A DNA stretch of 43,423 nucleotides. It comes from Spirochaetales bacterium. Lineage in GTDB: Bacteria; Spirochaetota; Spirochaetia; SZUA-6; JAFGRV01. The first letter of the stretch is position 1. The number at the start of each line of letters is the position of its first letter. Below, piece after piece: positions 1 through 7,942 of the stretch. The position numbers and the translations under genes are program-made. The notes under the pieces are model-generated. The model saw only the letters and a list, made by a program, of their open reading frames with translations. It ran no database searches and was not told where the DNA came from. Location of the stretch: contig JAFGHO010000116.1 in assembly GCA_016930085.1 (NCBI GenBank), forward strand, positions 1 through 43,423. The letters are read 5' to 3'.

Positions 1-1
1 A

Positions 2-832
2 CTCGGTCTGCTGCGAAGACTCTGGGGCGCGGCCGGTACGGTGACCAATCCGCCTTCGGTGACCAATCCTCCGACAGTGACCAATCCTCCGACGGTCACC
101 AATCCTCCGACGGTCACCAACCCGCCGACGGTTACCAATCCTCCGTGGATTACAAACCCGCCGACGGTTACGAATCCTCCGACAGTCACCAATCCTCCGA
201 CGCAGACCGTTCCTCCGGGGACACAGGGAAGCGTTTTCTTCGTGCCGATGTCATCGACAGTCGGAATGGGCAGCAACTTCACGGTCGAAGTCCATGTGGA
301 TTCATCGAGCAGTGATGTCGCCGCATACGGCTTCACCATTACCTGGAGCGGCTGTATCAGCGTGAATACGTCTGTCGGAACAAACGGCGTCGAAGCCGGT
401 GCACAGGGTTATGTCTCGGCGGTGAACGCGAACAACGCCAACCAGCTCATCGTCAGCGGTTTCGATACGGCAGGCGCCGGACCCGGTTCGGATCTTCACA
501 TGATCACCATCAATTTCACGGCCGGAAATTCCGAATGTAATACGTCACTCAGCCTCACGGTCGACAACCTCGTCAATTCGGATACAAACGAAATACCGTC
601 ATCCGGAAGCACCGGTTCGGTCAGCGTTTCGAGCTCGAATCCCGGTGATGCGAACGACGACGGGACAGTCAACATCGTCGACGCACTCCTTGTCGCACAG
701 TACTACGTCGGACAGAGTGTATCGATCAACACCGGCGCCGCGGACACGAACTGCGACGGCCAGATTACGATCGTCGACGCGCTCAGGATCGCCCAGTACT
801 ATGTCGGTCAGCTGAGTTCACTCGACTGCTAA
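2..832 (+). CDS. Secreted repeat/cohesin-like/dockerin protein, 5' partial
   Basis: The reading frame is open to the left edge of the window, so the true start and any signal peptide lie outside. The GTG at 41 is only the first start codon visible. The order is: nine 6-residue repeats of the type VTNPPT (nt 41-202), then a beta-rich domain of about 130 residues (nt 230-640) resembling cohesin or related carbohydrate-associated folds, then a C-terminal type-I dockerin (nt 645-832). The dockerin has two calcium-loop repeats, GDANDDGTVNIVDAL and DTNCDGQITIVDAL, each followed by AQYYVGQ. Such modules anchor secreted enzymes or surface proteins in extracellular complexes. The Pro/Thr repeat is probably a flexible linker. 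The dockerin call is firm, the cohesin call less so. The catalytic or main domain, if any, is not in the window. Confidence 0.8.
   Translation, partial: LGLLRRLWGAAGTVTNPPSVTNPPTVTNPPTVTNPPTVTNPPTVTNPPWITNPPTVTNPPTVTNPPTQTVPPGTQGSVFFVPMSSTVGMGSNFTVEVHVDSSSSDVAAYGFTITWSGCISVNTSVGTNGVEAGAQGYVSAVNANNANQLIVSGFDTAGAGPGSDLHMITINFTAGNSECNTSLSLTVDNLVNSDTNEIPSSGSTGSVSVSSSNPGDANDDGTVNIVDALLVAQYYVGQSVSINTGAADTNCDGQITIVDALRIAQYYVGQLSSLDC
41..202 (+). repeat. 18-bp in-frame tandem repeat (VTNPPT), nine units
   Basis: The unit reads close to GTGACCAATCCTCCGACA and is repeated head to tail nine times, with synonymous changes and a few substitutions (one Trp, one Ile). It encodes a Thr-Asn-Pro-Pro linker. 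The left window edge falls just upstream, which suggests that repeat collapse limited the assembly. Confidence 0.9.
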
Positions 833-844
833 TCGGATTTATTC

Positions 845-874
845 ATACCCCTGGCTTTATATTAAGCCGGGTAT
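845..874 (+). other. Stem-loop after the dockerin gene
   Basis: ATACCC and GGCTT pair with AAGCC and GGGTAT around a TATATT loop, with a two-base bulge. It lies 13 bases after the stop codon. There is no T-run, so it may protect the 3' end of the mRNA rather than terminate transcription. Confidence 0.5.
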
Positions 875-891
875 GCAACCGGAAAATTATA

Positions 892-920
892 CGGGGAGCA
901 AGCCGGAAGGCCGCTCCCCG
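892..920 (+). other. Second stem-loop, 8-bp perfect stem
   Basis: CGGGGAGC pairs with GCTCCCCG over a 13-base loop. No clear T-run follows. It sits between the first hairpin and the terminator downstream. Confidence 0.5.
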
Positions 921-939
921 TTATGATTCGCTGGAATAG

Positions 940-987
940 CCCTCGCGATGAATCGTGATACAACGGGACATTGCGAGGGTTTTTATT
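940..987 (+). terminator. Rho-independent terminator
   Basis: CCCTCGCGATG (940-950) pairs with CATTGCGAGGG (969-979) with a single G-T wobble, and the stem is followed by TTTTTATTTT. It ends transcription from the dockerin gene. Confidence 0.85.
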
Positions 988-998
988 TTCATACTCCC

Positions 999-1027
999 TT
1001 GCCTGCACGATAAAAAAACAGTAAAAT
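999..1027 (+). promoter_or_regulatory. Sigma-70-type promoter for the 1065 gene
   Basis: TTGCCT (999-1004), a 17-base spacer and TAAAAT (1022-1027). Transcription would start about 30 bases before the ATG at 1065. Confidence 0.6.
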
Positions 1028-1064
1028 ATTTTCAGAATACTTAATCCGGATAAAGGGTGGTAAT

Positions 1065-1763
1065 ATGGAGTTTTCATCGTCTTTTGTTGATTCAATGCTT
1101 GATGAGGGCAATTATCTTGCCGCGTATCTTCATATCAAAGAGTCGGCTCCCGGAAAGGAAAAGGAAATCGAGTACAAGGGAAAATGTGTCATGCGGATAC
1201 TCGATGAGTTGACGGTGAGTGAAAGAAGGAGAAACAGGGAAAAATTACACTATTACCGGTCCCTTCTGCTTTTGATCTTTCAGGACGTCCCGGCCCTGGC
1301 CAGATTTTACCGCGGCCAGCTTCGAAGCCTGCGCGATGCGCAGAACCCGCTCGATTTTCTGAGGGACCTCAAGGAAATCGCCGAAGCGACCGGTAATCGT
1401 GAGGAGTTCGAAAGGCGCGTTGAAGATACCATCGAAGATATCAAGGACAGAATGGAAGATACGGCGGACAGTATCAGGGACGGTTCGGCGCAGGAATCCC
1501 TCGAAAACCTGGTTAATATCGCGGGGGATGGGATCAAGGAAGGCCTCAAAGGATTTTCACGGTTTCTCAATGATTTTACGAAAACAGTCAGGGAAGAATC
1601 GGAAAAGCGAAGGGGGCTTGTTGAAAATGAGAAAAGAATAAAGCCGGCCGGAGAAAAGAATGATACGGCTTCCGCGATGGAAAACGAAAAAAGCCGGAAG
1701 GATCCGGGACCCTCGGAAGAAAAGCCGGATGAGGGTGATGGAACGGAAAAAGACGCCGGGTAA
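1065..1763 (+). CDS. Hypothetical charged helical protein
   Basis: A protein of 232 residues that I do not recognise. The start is supported by AAAGGGTGG about 6 bases before the ATG and by a promoter at 999-1027. There is no signal peptide and no membrane segment. Residues 1-110 look like a helical globular domain with an aromatic/Leu-rich stretch (HYYRSLLLLIF). Residues 110-190 are a long amphipathic helix or coiled coil rich in Glu, Asp, Arg and Lys. The last 40 residues are a low-complexity Lys/Glu/Pro tail, probably disordered. It stands alone between a terminator and a convergent gene, so the context gives no function. Cytoplasmic location is inferred. Confidence 0.75.
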   Translation: MEFSSSFVDSMLDEGNYLAAYLHIKESAPGKEKEIEYKGKCVMRILDELTVSERRRNREKLHYYRSLLLLIFQDVPALARFYRGQLRSLRDAQNPLDFLRDLKEIAEATGNREEFERRVEDTIEDIKDRMEDTADSIRDGSAQESLENLVNIAGDGIKEGLKGFSRFLNDFTKTVREESEKRRGLVENEKRIKPAGEKNDTASAMENEKSRKDPGPSEEKPDEGDGTEKDAG

Positions 1764-1828
1764 AAATACGTCCGGAAAGGATGTACCCCGAACGTTGCGG
1801 CATTGTTGCCAAAACGGACGGGAAGATC

Positions 1829-1845
1829 GAAAGGCTTTGCCTTTC
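1829..1845. other. Small perfect hairpin between convergent genes
   Basis: GAAAGGC, TTT loop, GCCTTTC. It sits in the 173-base gap between the convergent genes ending at 1763 and 1937. It lacks a T-run on either strand, so termination is only a possibility. Confidence 0.3.
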
Positions 1846-1936
1846 AATCAAAATAAAGGCGGCGGTTCAATGGACCACCTCTCAAGGAGATACTTCCTCG
1901 GGAAACCGTTTCCATTAACAGGGGCGAGGGGATTTC

Positions 1937-3295
1937 CTAACTGGATATCACTTTTTTCTCGAAATAAAGCGACATGCCCGCGTCCAACGACACCGCAACG
2001 GGCCGGCAATCGGAGTCGGCCGGGTTCCCGTGTCCCGTCCGCGCGTTAAGCGGACAACCGCCCCCGCAGGCGAGTCGATAGCTGCAAAGGCGGCATTCCG
2101 TTATCGTTGTGATATCCCGGTCCTTATAACGGTCGATCTCCGCTTCATTCCACGATTCCTCCGGATAATATCTGCCGATATCGCTTTTCGACTCAATTGC
2201 GGCAAGGGGACACAAAAAAAGCTTTCCCGTATGATCGCATGTCAAAGACGATATGATTGCAGGGCATGCATCAAAGGAGGGAGGGGGGAGTTCCTTCTTT
2301 TGAAGAAGTTCGTACGAAATACCGCGGAAAGGTTGCAAGAGTTCGAGTATTTCCGGGTAATCGATTACCGTCTCGTAAAGGGCGGAGAGGAATGATTCAT
2401 CGCTTGAGATGATTTCATTTTCCGAGGGGCAATAAAAAATATGCCGCCGGTTTCCAAGCCTGGCGCGAAAAAATTCATTTTCCGTCCAGCCCCGCTCGAA
2501 CGTAAAGGCGGCAAGGGTATGCAGTCCTTTCAGGTCCTGTCTCCGGCACCGTATGTCGAGGCAGAGCGGGATGCCGCGGGAAAGGACTTCATCGATACCG
2601 CTTGCCGTTTTTTCCGGAAGACCGGGGATTCCAGTCGAACTGCGGATGTCCGGTGTTTTACCTCCCTCCTTCGCGAACGCGCCTTCCATATCGAACAGGA
2701 TGTGAATTTCATCCGTTGCACCGGGCTCCAGTCTTATCGGGTATTCGGAAAGAGTAAGGCCGTTTGTCGAGAAGGAAACCTTGATACCCCTTTCTGCGGA
2801 GCCGGTCATAATATCATCGATAATGCTTTCGTATGTGTCGCCGGTGAGGAAGGGCTCCCCGCCGCAGATTACGATTCTCTTTTTCCTGTTTCTGTATCGG
2901 GAATCGACAAGGCGAAAGAAGGCATCGACGACCTCGGGCCGGATGGGTTCGTCCGCTTTCATTTTTTCATCCTTACCCTTGATCGGCAAACCGGCCCCGT
3001 CCGTATACCACGGTATAAGAAAGAGATCCATCCGTGAAGACGATTGTCTTTTCGAGAAGTCGAGATAGGCGTTGATGAACATTATTTTTTCATCTTCTTT
3101 GTTTAAAAGAAAACCTTTGCGGACCAGCAGATCCTCCTGATTTTGAAAATTTCCTTTTGATATAGAAAGCGCCGTTTCCTCGGGAACGATGGCGGCGCCG
3201 CCGGTAAGGAGATTGATCAGGTAATAATCGGAAGCGTCCCTGATTTTTCCTATTATGGTATGCTCGGAAAGAACGTAAGGGATTTCTCCATTCAT
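1937..3295 (-). CDS. SPASM-domain radical-SAM-like protein lacking the CX3CX2C motif
   Basis: A 452-residue protein. The start at 3295 is chosen because AGAAAGGAG lies six bases upstream of that ATG. An in-frame ATG at 3319 has no such site. Residues 1-80 resemble the PqqD-like leader-binding region that precedes many peptide-modifying radical SAM enzymes. Residues 90-330 follow a radical SAM barrel with the GGEP motif (CGGEPF, about 144-149). The SPASM domain is intact: CPAI, LTC, FLCP, then CRLC, ACGGGC and a final Cys, enough for auxiliary Fe-S clusters. The SAM-cluster cysteines that should follow the first strand (after FLIPWYT, about residue 98) are absent and the text goes straight to DGAGLPIKGK. 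No precursor peptide is obvious nearby. It is either a degenerate enzyme or a pseudo-maturase. Confidence 0.8.
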   Translation of the reverse strand: MNGEIPYVLSEHTIIGKIRDASDYYLINLLTGGAAIVPEETALSISKGNFQNQEDLLVRKGFLLNKEDEKIMFINAYLDFSKRQSSSRMDLFLIPWYTDGAGLPIKGKDEKMKADEPIRPEVVDAFFRLVDSRYRNRKKRIVICGGEPFLTGDTYESIIDDIMTGSAERGIKVSFSTNGLTLSEYPIRLEPGATDEIHILFDMEGAFAKEGGKTPDIRSSTGIPGLPEKTASGIDEVLSRGIPLCLDIRCRRQDLKGLHTLAAFTFERGWTENEFFRARLGNRRHIFYCPSENEIISSDESFLSALYETVIDYPEILELLQPFRGISYELLQKKELPPPSFDACPAIISSLTCDHTGKLFLCPLAAIESKSDIGRYYPEESWNEAEIDRYKDRDITTITECRLCSYRLACGGGCPLNARTGHGNPADSDCRPVAVSLDAGMSLYFEKKVISS

Positions 3296-3333
3296 ATGAT
3301 GCTCCTTTCTGGTTTCCATCCGGTCGAGACTAT

Positions 3334-3362
3334 ACTATACGGACTTTACTATGATTCGGCAA
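3334..3362 (-). promoter_or_regulatory. Promoter for the SPASM protein gene
   Basis: On the minus strand TTGCCG (3362-3357), a 17-base spacer and TATAGT (3339-3334), about 40 bases ahead of the start at 3295. Confidence 0.6.
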
Positions 3363-3469
3363 GGGCTTCATGTATGAGACGGAATCCGCAATAACACCCC
3401 GAAACCGGCATTCGGTGATAATGCCCCTTTACTTTTCATTCGTTTTCATTTATAAAAAAGTGAAAACCG

Positions 3470-3484
3470 GGTATATGATATACC
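3470..3484. promoter_or_regulatory. 15-bp palindrome upstream of the Na/Pi transporter
   Basis: GGTATAT-G-ATATACC, a perfect palindrome around one central base, 30 bases before the ATG at 3514. It contains a possible -10 box (TATGAT, 3474-3479). It could be an operator. It does not match the PhoB box. Confidence 0.35.
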
Positions 3485-3513
3485 GGAAGCGGACATGAAA
3501 TGAAAGCGGGTTA

Positions 3514-5187
3514 ATGATGGATGTCATTGTAAAGATATTCAATATCGCGGGAAGCCTCGCCGTCTTTCTCTACGGCATGAAGATCATGAGTGACGGTATT
3601 CAGAAAGTCGCGGGAGAACGTCTCCAGTCGATCCTCAATTTCATGACGAGAAACCGATTTGCCGCCGTACTTACCGGTTTTCTTATCACATCGATTATCC
3701 AGTCCTCATCGGCGACAACCGTCATGGTGGTGAGTTTCGTGAACGCGAGCCTGCTTTCACTCACGCAGGCAATCGGTGTGATCATGGGCGCCAATATCGG
3801 GACGACGGTGACCGGGTGGATCGTCTCCATATTCGGGTTCAAGTTCGATATCACCTGTATCGCCCTGCCGGTCGTCGGGATCGGGTTCCCCTTTTTCTTT
3901 TCAAAAGTACCCGGAAGGAGGGATTTCGGCGAGGTGCTGGTCGGCTTCGGACTGCTTTTCCTTGGCCTCATGTTTCTGAAAAACTCCGTCCCGCCGATCA
4001 AGGAGCATACGGAAGTATTCGAGTTCGTGAGAAATTTCGAAGATATGGGACCCGTTTCCCTTCTCCTGTTCGTCCTTCTCGGGACAATGGTCACGGTTAT
4101 CGTCCAGTCCTCGAGCGCGGCAATGGCAATCACGATCGCAATGGCTTTTGCGGGGTGGATACAGTTCCCGTCGGCCGCGGCGATCGTGCTCGGAGAAAAC
4201 ATCGGGACCACGATCACCGCGTACCTCGCCTCGCTCAATACGAATGTAGCGGCCCGGAGGGCGGCGCGGGCCCACTTTCTCTTCAATGTGATCGGTGTCG
4301 TCTGGATGCTTGTCGTATTTAAATGGTTCATCAAACTTGTCTATGTGATTATGCCGGCCGATCCTGCGGATGCCGCCCAGATTCCCGTCCATCTTTCGCT
4401 TTTCCATACCATGTTCAACCTTACCAATACCTTTGTCTTTATCTGGTTTATCCCGCTGTTCGCCCGGCTTGTCGAGAAGCTTGTCCGACCGGGAAAACGG
4501 GACATACAGGCTGCCGGGTACAGGTTGAATTATTTCAAGTCCCCCCTCCAGGATACCCCGGAACTGAATATCATCGAGGCGAAACAGGAAGTGAGTAAAA
4601 TGGCGGATGTGACCGGCGGGATGTTCGATATATTCTGCGAGGTCTTCAATAACCCGGACAAAAAGATGCGGCAGCTCGTCGAACGGGTAAAGGAGATGGA
4701 GGAATTGACGGACCAGATGCAGGAGCAGATATCGGCGTATCTGGCGGAACTCGCGCGTGAAAACCTGACGGAAAAAAGTTCGCAGAACGTCACCTCGATG
4801 CTCCGCATTACCCATGAACTCGAAAGCATCGGGGACTCGTGTTATAATCTCATGATTCTGGCGCAGCGCCGTTATGACAAGAAATACGTACTCAATAAAA
4901 GGGCCCTTGAAGAAATCGGTACCTTTTCGGGATATGTGAAAGCATTCATCGCCTTTTACCGGGAACACCTCAACCGGCATTTGAGTAGTTACGACCTCGA
5001 CAGGGCATACGAGCTCGAGGATATGATCGATTCCATGCGCGACAAATTGAAGAGAAACGCGCGAAAACGGCTTCAATCCGGTTCGAACGTGAAGCCGGAA
5101 CTCCTCTTTATCGATATCGTGCGCCACTTCGAACAGATCGGGGATTATTCCCTCAACATTTCCCAGGCGTTGCGGCAGATCCGGTAG
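3514..5187 (+). CDS. Na+/phosphate cotransporter family protein with PhoU-like domain
   Basis: 557 residues, inner membrane. Residues 1-320 carry about eight membrane segments and the inverted-repeat signature of the NptA/SLC34-like family: QSSSATT at 63-69 and QSSSAAM at 198-204, plus GANIGTT and GENIGTT. Residues 340-555 form a cytoplasmic helical bundle related to PhoU (E-rich helices with repeated HxxE/D patterns). The family imports inorganic phosphate with sodium, and the PhoU part is thought to tune transport, though the exact substrate cannot be proven from sequence. The length is normal for the fused form. A weak site (AAAGCGGG) precedes the ATG at 3514. A second ATG follows directly at 3517. 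It is transcribed alone, divergent from the SPASM gene. Confidence 0.88.
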   Translation: MMDVIVKIFNIAGSLAVFLYGMKIMSDGIQKVAGERLQSILNFMTRNRFAAVLTGFLITSIIQSSSATTVMVVSFVNASLLSLTQAIGVIMGANIGTTVTGWIVSIFGFKFDITCIALPVVGIGFPFFFSKVPGRRDFGEVLVGFGLLFLGLMFLKNSVPPIKEHTEVFEFVRNFEDMGPVSLLLFVLLGTMVTVIVQSSSAAMAITIAMAFAGWIQFPSAAAIVLGENIGTTITAYLASLNTNVAARRAARAHFLFNVIGVVWMLVVFKWFIKLVYVIMPADPADAAQIPVHLSLFHTMFNLTNTFVFIWFIPLFARLVEKLVRPGKRDIQAAGYRLNYFKSPLQDTPELNIIEAKQEVSKMADVTGGMFDIFCEVFNNPDKKMRQLVERVKEMEELTDQMQEQISAYLAELARENLTEKSSQNVTSMLRITHELESIGDSCYNLMILAQRRYDKKYVLNKRALEEIGTFSGYVKAFIAFYREHLNRHLSSYDLDRAYELEDMIDSMRDKLKRNARKRLQSGSNVKPELLFIDIVRHFEQIGDYSLNISQALRQIR

Positions 5188-5297
5188 CGGACAACTCTGC
5201 TTTCGATCGATCGCGATGATGAAAAGGGCCGATTGAGCATCGATGTGAAAAACGAGTGAACGAACGGGCTACGGACTTCAGCATATATTGCGAAGCA

Positions 5298-5306
5298 TGA
5301 TATAAT
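5298..5306 (+). promoter_or_regulatory. Extended -10 promoter for the sirtuin gene
   Basis: TGATATAAT, a perfect -10 box with the TGn extension, 25 bases before the ATG at 5331. No good -35 box is at the right distance, which is usual for extended -10 promoters. Confidence 0.6.
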
Positions 5307-5330
5307 CGCACGACCGGTAAGGGGTGAATT

Positions 5331-6080
5331 ATGGAAAAAGAAAACCTGAAAGCCGCGGTGCACCTCATCAAAAAAGCTGGAAAAATCGTCGCTTTTACCG
5401 GGGCCGGTATTTCAGTTGAAAGCGGCATCCCCCCGTTCAGGGGTGAAAAAGGATTGTGGAATACTTACAATCCCGACTATTTTCATATCGATTATTTCAA
5501 GTCCAATCCCGAAGATTCGTGGCGGCTCGTCAAAAAACTCTTTTACGAGTTTTACGGCAAAGTGAAACCGAATGCCGCCCACAGCGCCCTAGCCGCCATG
5601 GAGAACCGCGGTCTGCTTCATGCGGTGATTACACAAAACATCGACAACCTTCATCAGGAAGCGGGCTCCCGTATCGTGATCGATTTTCACGGCAACCTGC
5701 GGCACGTCGTTTGTACGAAGTGCCGCAAAAGGACTCGATTTGCCGATGTCGATCCCGCGCAACCGGTCCCCGAATGCCCTGCATGCGGGGGTATAGTTAA
5801 GCCCGATATCGTCTTTTTCGGCGAACCGATATCACCCGGCGTCCAGCGGGAATCTTTCAGACAGGCGGAAGAAGCGGATGTTCTGCTTGTGATCGGGACC
5901 ACGGGGGAGGTGATGCCTGCTTCGATGATCGTCTCCTTCGCGAAGGAGAATGGGGCCGACATCATCGAAATCAACACCACCCCTTCAATGTTCACTCACT
6001 CGCTTACCGATATTTTTCTGCAGGGAAAAGCGGCCGGCCAAATGACGAACCTTTGCGATACGCTCGGTGTTTCTCTCTGA
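5331..6080 (+). CDS. cobB: NAD-dependent protein deacylase, Sir2 family
   Basis: 249 residues, the usual length for a bacterial sirtuin. It removes acyl groups from lysine side chains using NAD+ and produces nicotinamide and O-acyl-ADP-ribose. The NAD-binding GAGIS (24-28) and PPFRG (34-38), TQNIDNLH (101-108) and the catalytic His120 in DFHGN are all present. A zinc site is formed by C128, C131, C149 and C152. GTTGEVMPAS stands in place of the common GTSxxVxPA. Cytoplasmic. The ATG has AAGGGG upstream with good spacing. A promoter and a terminator frame it as a single-gene unit, next to the NAD(P)HX repair gene. The acyl preference is not clear from the sequence. Confidence 0.92.
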   Translation: MEKENLKAAVHLIKKAGKIVAFTGAGISVESGIPPFRGEKGLWNTYNPDYFHIDYFKSNPEDSWRLVKKLFYEFYGKVKPNAAHSALAAMENRGLLHAVITQNIDNLHQEAGSRIVIDFHGNLRHVVCTKCRKRTRFADVDPAQPVPECPACGGIVKPDIVFFGEPISPGVQRESFRQAEEADVLLVIGTTGEVMPASMIVSFAKENGADIIEINTTPSMFTHSLTDIFLQGKAAGQMTNLCDTLGVSL

Positions 6081-6114
6081 ACGGGAATAATCTTGTATAT
6101 TCGCCGTTTTTATT
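6080..6114 (+). terminator. Intrinsic terminator after the sirtuin gene
   Basis: AACGG (6080-6084) pairs with CCGTT (6104-6108) and GAATA (6085-6089) with TATTC (6098-6102), with one bulged G. TTTATT follows. It begins at the last base of the stop codon. Confidence 0.6.
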
Positions 6115-6189
6115 GCATAGTAATGGCAGAAACGGAACGGCGAACCGTAATCATGATACAAAGCAAACAGCGAGAGGAGATTGAGAACC

Positions 6190-7764
6190 ATGAAGGTAAG
6201 CAGTGTCGAACAAATGAGGAAACTGGATCAACGTGCCGTCAGGGACTACGGGATTCCGGAGGAGATCCTCATGGAAAACGCCGGTATCGCCGCCCACACC
6301 GTCCTGCTCGAGGAAACGGGAATCGTCGAAAAGCGTTTCGCCGTCATCTGTGCCACGGGTAATAACGGCGGCGACGGGCTTGTCGTCGCACGCAAACTCC
6401 ATTCAATGGGAAGCGCGGTCCGCGTATATATAGCCTTTGACATGAAAGGCTTCAAAGGTGCATCGGCCATAAATTTTAACATCCTCTCGCAAACGGATGT
6501 TCCGCTCGTCCAATGCCCTGAAGCCGCGATGCTGGCCGAAGAACTCGCCGATGCCGATGTTATCGTGGACGCCCTTTTTGGAACGGGCCTTACGCGGAAC
6601 ATCGGGGGGCGCTATCTCGATATCGTGCGGGCAATCAATACATGCGGCAAACCGATACTGAGTCTCGATATTCCTTCCGGCGTCAACGGCGATACCGGAA
6701 ACATCATGGGTGAAGCGGTGAAAGCTGATTACACGGTGACATTCGGCCTGCCGAAAATCGGAAATATACGTTTTCCGGGTTTTCACCATTGCGGCAAGCT
6801 GTTTGTTTCCCATATCTCGTTTCCGCCCCCCCTCACTCGAACGCCCGAGATCGAGACTGAAATTTCGGTTCCCCTTCCGCTGCCCGAACGCGATGAAAAC
6901 GGGCACAAGGGAACGTTCGGGGATGTCCTTTTCATCGCCGGCGCCGCCTCCTACTACGGCGCGCCGGGTTTCGCGTCGCGGTCTTTTCTCAAGGCGGGCG
7001 GCGGTTATGCGAGACTCGCGGCCCCCGCGTCGATGGTTCCCCATATCGCCCAGGCGGCGCCGGAAGTCGTTTTCATACCCATGGAGGAGACCGATGCGAA
7101 AAGTATCGGCGCGGGCAATCTCGAAAGGCTGCTTCGGTGTGCCGCGGCCTCCGATATGGTGGTCATTGGTCCCGGCCTGTCGCTGCATCCCGAAACGGCC
7201 GGACTGGTGCGAAGCCTGGCGGAAATGATCGAGGTTCCGCTGCTCGTCGACGGTGACGGGCTTACGGCCCTCGCCGCCGACCCGTCGATCGTCGAAAAAC
7301 GGAAGGCCCATACCGTCCTTACGCCGCATCCCGGTGAAATGGCTGCCATCAGCGGAAAAACGGTCGGGGAAGTCCTTTCGGACGGCGTCAGTGTCTGCCG
7401 GGATACGGCCCGAAAGCTTTCGTCGTATATCGTTCTCAAGGGAGCCCATTCTTTGATCGGTGCGCCGGACGGGCGGGTGAGAATCAACATGAGCGGCAAC
7501 TCCGGCATGGGAACGGCGGGTTCGGGTGATGTTTTAACGGGAACTATCGCGGCCGCCTATACCCTGGGACTGCCGGTTTCCGAAGCCGTTGCGGCCGGTG
7601 TTTTCATACACGGCCTTTCGGGGGATCTATCCGCGGGTAAAAAGGGCAAAGACGGTATCACGGCTGCGGATATTTGCGATACCCTTCCCGCCGCCGTAAA
7701 CCGCTACCGCATGGAGTATGGAGCATTGATGAGGGATCACTATAAAAAGATTTATCTTTTATAA
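6190..7764 (+). CDS. nnr: Bifunctional NAD(P)H-hydrate epimerase / ADP-dependent dehydratase
   Basis: 524 residues. It repairs damaged NAD(P)HX. The N-terminal half epimerises the R and S hydrates, and the C-terminal half dehydrates S-NAD(P)HX with ADP. The N-terminal YjeF domain (about 1-210) shows MENAG, ATGNNGGDGLVVAR and the conserved SLDIPSGV. The C-terminal ribokinase-like domain (about 225-515) shows KGTFGDV, the LTPHPGEMA motif, and GSGDVLTG with its catalytic Asp. The start is the ATG at 6190, ten bases after GAGAGGAG; a TTG at 6181 sits too close to that site. The fused form is common in bacteria. Its neighbour upstream is an NAD-consuming sirtuin. Confidence 0.93.
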   Translation: MKVSSVEQMRKLDQRAVRDYGIPEEILMENAGIAAHTVLLEETGIVEKRFAVICATGNNGGDGLVVARKLHSMGSAVRVYIAFDMKGFKGASAINFNILSQTDVPLVQCPEAAMLAEELADADVIVDALFGTGLTRNIGGRYLDIVRAINTCGKPILSLDIPSGVNGDTGNIMGEAVKADYTVTFGLPKIGNIRFPGFHHCGKLFVSHISFPPPLTRTPEIETEISVPLPLPERDENGHKGTFGDVLFIAGAASYYGAPGFASRSFLKAGGGYARLAAPASMVPHIAQAAPEVVFIPMEETDAKSIGAGNLERLLRCAAASDMVVIGPGLSLHPETAGLVRSLAEMIEVPLLVDGDGLTALAADPSIVEKRKAHTVLTPHPGEMAAISGKTVGEVLSDGVSVCRDTARKLSSYIVLKGAHSLIGAPDGRVRINMSGNSGMGTAGSGDVLTGTIAAAYTLGLPVSEAVAAGVFIHGLSGDLSAGKKGKDGITAADICDTLPAAVNRYRMEYGALMRDHYKKIYLL

Positions 7765-7815
7765 TGCGGCGGTGAGAGCGGATCCGTGCTGAGGAGCAAA
7801 TTTCTTTTCACCCCC

Positions 7816-7844
7816 TTGTTTATATTTATCGTATCAGGTATATT
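7816..7844 (+). promoter_or_regulatory. Promoter for the 7943 small gene
   Basis: TTGTTT (7816-7821), a 17-base spacer and TATATT (7839-7844). Confidence 0.55.
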
Positions 7845-7942
7845 CTATTGAGAAGCGGCTTTACGTCCGTCGGATGATAGAAGCCGGTGACGGGCAATGG
7901 CAAACGGAAACGTTTTATAGAAACTTGAAAGAGGAATATCGG

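Noticed and set aside
41-202. The 18-bp repeats as a CRISPR array
   Set aside because: There are no spacers. The units are contiguous, in frame and code for a Pro/Thr linker.
862-1095. A 77-residue minus-strand ORF
   Set aside because: It runs across three plus-strand hairpins, a promoter and the next start codon, and has no ribosome site.
3901-5127. A long minus-strand ORF opposite the Na/Pi transporter
   Set aside because: It is the antisense frame of a conserved gene and shows no domain or ribosome site.
6403-7449. A long minus-strand ORF opposite the NAD(P)HX repair gene
   Set aside because: Antisense frame of a well-conserved bifunctional enzyme, kept open by GC-rich codons.
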